A stretch of 64,000 nucleotides of DNA, taken from the NCBI GenBank assembly GCA_023395395.1, contig JAEWZH010000019.1:1-64000 (forward strand), read 5' to 3'. Below are positions 62,046 to 64,000 of the stretch, in pieces. The DNA comes from Bacteroidota bacterium (GTDB lineage: Bacteria > Bacteroidota > Bacteroidia > Bacteroidales > Porphyromonadaceae). Below the pieces are notes generated by a model that did no database searches, was not told the DNA's origin, and saw only the letters and a list, made by a program, of their open reading frames with translations. A program made the translations under genes and the position numbers. The number at the start of each line of letters is the position of its first letter. Within the stretch, counting starts at the first letter, position 1.

Positions 62046-64000
62046 CTACAGTAGTTTGAATCTTAGCCTCAGCATGATTTCTGATGGTCGAATCTGATAT
62101 TGAGTATAATACCTCCCTGCATCATCATATGTCTGAGTGATAAATTGCTTTGTATTGAAGATATTTGTCCAATCAAGCATCAAATCGACATTCTTAAATT
62201 TATATTTCACGCCAAGGTTACCAAACCAAGAAGAACGCTCTGAGTGCTCTCTAGTACTCTTGTAGTAGTGGTTCAATTCAGTGCTTAATACCAACGCTGT
62301 AGTCGGCATTATTGAAGCCCTTAGACTCTGAGTGAAGTAGTGCATCGGTTCCTGTTTCATCCCTCCTACGTTGGCATTTGAAAGTGTGTACGATGTATTG
62401 TACCTGATCACCATAAACCGCTTAATCTTAGTGCTTATCGAACCATAACCTCCAATATTTTCTAAATCAAATGGAGAGATTACCCCTTGATTAAGCACGA
62501 TAGATTTGCTCTTATCATACCTAGCGCCTATATGGATTTCAGACCTAATGATGTCTATACTCTTTGACAACGATAATGATACACCATAGCTTGGCGAAAC
62601 ATAGGGATGCACAATACTAGTGATACTACTCACAATACCATTGTATTGCGCATCGTAAAGCCTATTTCTCCAAATGCTTCTCAGAAAAAGTTCACCAGAT
62701 AGAAATAGCGTAGTGAAAGGATTTTTATAGTCCAATCTTAAACTAGTGTAGGCATTGGAACTCCGACTCTCCTCTCCATCATTCCTAGAAAGATTACGGT
62801 ACGAAGTCATAATGTAGCCCATGAGATCATCACGAATACCCCCAATCTGATTGCCATACCCCATCCTAGCAACCATATCCATCCTATTGGTGATAGGGTA
62901 ATTGAGGTATAGAGAAGGACTAAACAACCAATATCCCCTTTTACCTCCATTCTGACGGATTTTATCTTCTTTGCTGACCCAAAGATAAGTGACAGGAAGT
63001 GTAAGCTCAGGCTTCAATTTGCGGGTAATCTCAAGTCCAATCCGAGGGGAAAAACTTACCCCTATTTCCCCTCTAGTGAGTTCATTTCTAAAAGCATCTA
63101 CTGTTAGCGATGTTGTGTGCGGATCATCTTGGAAAGCAGAATTGATGGCATAATGGTTGGTAAATATACTTGCCCCCACCCATACAAACCCTCTATCCCA
63201 TTCTGTTCCAGTCCTCAACGTTGTATCGGTAGAAAACTTACGATATTGCACGGATTGCACGAGTGTATTGATAGCTTGAGCGTCACCTGATAGCAAAGGG
63301 AAAATAGAGGGTGTCACAGACAATTGATGATTTTGCTGAGCGTAAATGATATCTGACTTAATATTGTACCTCTGTTTCCTATTCTTCTTTATAAGGTACT
63401 CAAAGCTATTCGAGAGATTAAGAGAGGGCATATCCAATCTCTGGGAAATAAAGTCACCAGACCGCACATCACCCACCTCATTATTCCATCTTGCAATGAG
63501 CTTTAATTTATTATTGAGATAATAATCCTCCTTATTCCCTTCTATTGTCATCGTACCATCAAGCTCTTGCTTATGATACTTAGAGCTCATATCCTCTACG
63601 ATTTGGATATTTTCACCCTCTTTTATATAGATTTCTCTCTCTGAATAGCTACTCTTTCGCTGTTTATCATTCAGGTAGTTGATATTTGTAGTGAGAGTGT
63701 AATCCTTCCCCATAGTCCTCAAATCATTGAAAGAGCCTAGGTGCGCATCATTAAATAGATAATGCTGATTACTAATCGCTGGGGCTACGGCAGAGACTAC
63801 ACTCATAAACTGCTCAGGCATATTATTCATAAAATCATAAAACGAGACCAATTCTTGGGCTATGTCTCTGCCCGAATTATCCCCTTTATAGACCAGCATA
63901 TTCTGCTGCTTGCGTGTAAAGCGCATGCCTACCAATTCATTACTTAGCAGTAGAGGACTTACTCCTGCCCCGATCTGAGCATTTAGAAAAAAAGCTCCCA
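62046..64000 (-). CDS. outer-membrane beta-barrel protein, C-terminal part (5' end outside window)
   Basis: The minus-strand frame is open to the window edge, so the N-terminus lies beyond 64000. The visible 650 residues include 'GMRFTRKQQNMLVYKGDNSGRDIA', then a long series of alternating beta-strands and ending 'QIRPSEIMLRLRFKLL', the last barrel strand. This type is found in Bacteroidetes carboxypeptidase-regulatory/barrel proteins that pair with GLPGLI genes. The truncated gene at 55505-55921 represents the N-terminus of a related protein, so two members may have lain 6 kb apart. Confidence 0.75.
   Translation of the reverse strand, partial: GAFFLNAQIGAGVSPLLLSNELVGMRFTRKQQNMLVYKGDNSGRDIAQELVSFYDFMNNMPEQFMSVVSAVAPAISNQHYLFNDAHLGSFNDLRTMGKDYTLTTNINYLNDKQRKSSYSEREIYIKEGENIQIVEDMSSKYHKQELDGTMTIEGNKEDYYLNNKLKLIARWNNEVGDVRSGDFISQRLDMPSLNLSNSFEYLIKKNRKQRYNIKSDIIYAQQNHQLSVTPSIFPLLSGDAQAINTLVQSVQYRKFSTDTTLRTGTEWDRGFVWVGASIFTNHYAINSAFQDDPHTTSLTVDAFRNELTRGEIGVSFSPRIGLEITRKLKPELTLPVTYLWVSKEDKIRQNGGKRGYWLFSPSLYLNYPITNRMDMVARMGYGNQIGGIRDDLMGYIMTSYRNLSRNDGEESRSSNAYTSLRLDYKNPFTTLFLSGELFLRSIWRNRLYDAQYNGIVSSITSIVHPYVSPSYGVSLSLSKSIDIIRSEIHIGARYDKSKSIVLNQGVISPFDLENIGGYGSISTKIKRFMVIRYNTSYTLSNANVGGMKQEPMHYFTQSLRASIMPTTALVLSTELNHYYKSTREHSERSSWFGNLGVKYKFKNVDLMLDWTNIFNTKQFITQTYDDAGRYYTQYQIRPSEIMLRLRFKLL

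Overview
The window reads as a chromosome segment of a Bacteroidales bacterium, most likely a Porphyromonas or close relative. The evidence is a SusC/SusD pair, a GLPGLI protein, many lipoproteins, repeated Bacteroidetes-type -7 boxes (TAnnTTTG), a methylmalonyl-CoA gene set, and three exopeptidases typical of asaccharolytic, peptide-eating Porphyromonas: DPP11 (S46), DPP IV (S9) and a prolyl tripeptidyl peptidase-like S9 enzyme. The species cannot be fixed from sequence reading alone. No rRNA, tRNA or CRISPR array was seen.

Layout. 1-980: tail of an AlbA/Schlafen-type ATP-binding regulator and a membrane-anchored SRPBCC protein. 1148-3064: a compact, self-contained radical SAM/lipoprotein cassette with its own promoter and terminator. 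3081-3566: ferritin, followed by a gene-free stretch with four 23-bp iterons. 4140-9379: a seven-gene co-directional block (nucleotidyltransferase, miaA, S4 protein, histidine phosphatase, Na+/Ca2+ exchanger, zinc-type ABC binding protein and ATPase without a permease). 9376-14645 (minus): recO, pepD, and a two-gene unit of secreted proteins, one a lipoprotein with a JAMM-like motif. 15279-19186: guaB, a DUF2284 protein, a decayed outer-membrane gene and a POT peptide transporter. 19247-25821: five tightly packed genes (Smr protein, CYTH protein, DPP11, 5'-nucleotidase family, manC), ended by a 37-bp perfect palindrome. 25942-36580 (minus): a lipoprotein, a lamin-tail protein, lipA, dpp4, a YqaA-like protein, a membrane protein, purD and a ptpA-like gene. 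37000-42380: a lipoprotein, ROK kinase, TPR protein, and the methylmalonyl-CoA epimerase/carboxyltransferase/biotin-carrier genes. 42672-47978: susC (with a frameshift in a G7 tract) and susD. 48484-49870: A+T-rich lipoprotein pair and a possible mobilization-gene scar. 50101-52799: a saccharopine/carboxynorspermidine dehydrogenase family gene, bcp and recA. 53077-56751: PepSY/OB pair, then a scar made of an integrase remnant, a gene fragment and a truncated outer-membrane gene beside a GLPGLI gene. 57227-61805 (minus): murI, yccF, fmt, a CLC channel and tsaC. 62046-64000: a partial outer-membrane beta-barrel protein.

Functionally, secreted exopeptidases, the POT transporter and the Sus pair fit peptide harvesting, and the methylmalonyl-CoA genes fit propionate/succinate fermentation of amino acids. 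The least explained signals are (i) the radical SAM/lipoprotein cassette whose two lipoproteins share a YGTP motif, (ii) a family of composite intergenic repeats built from 22-bp units at three loci plus a related palindrome, (iii) the G-tract frameshift in the susC signal-peptide region, and (iv) the chimeric junction near 55577.
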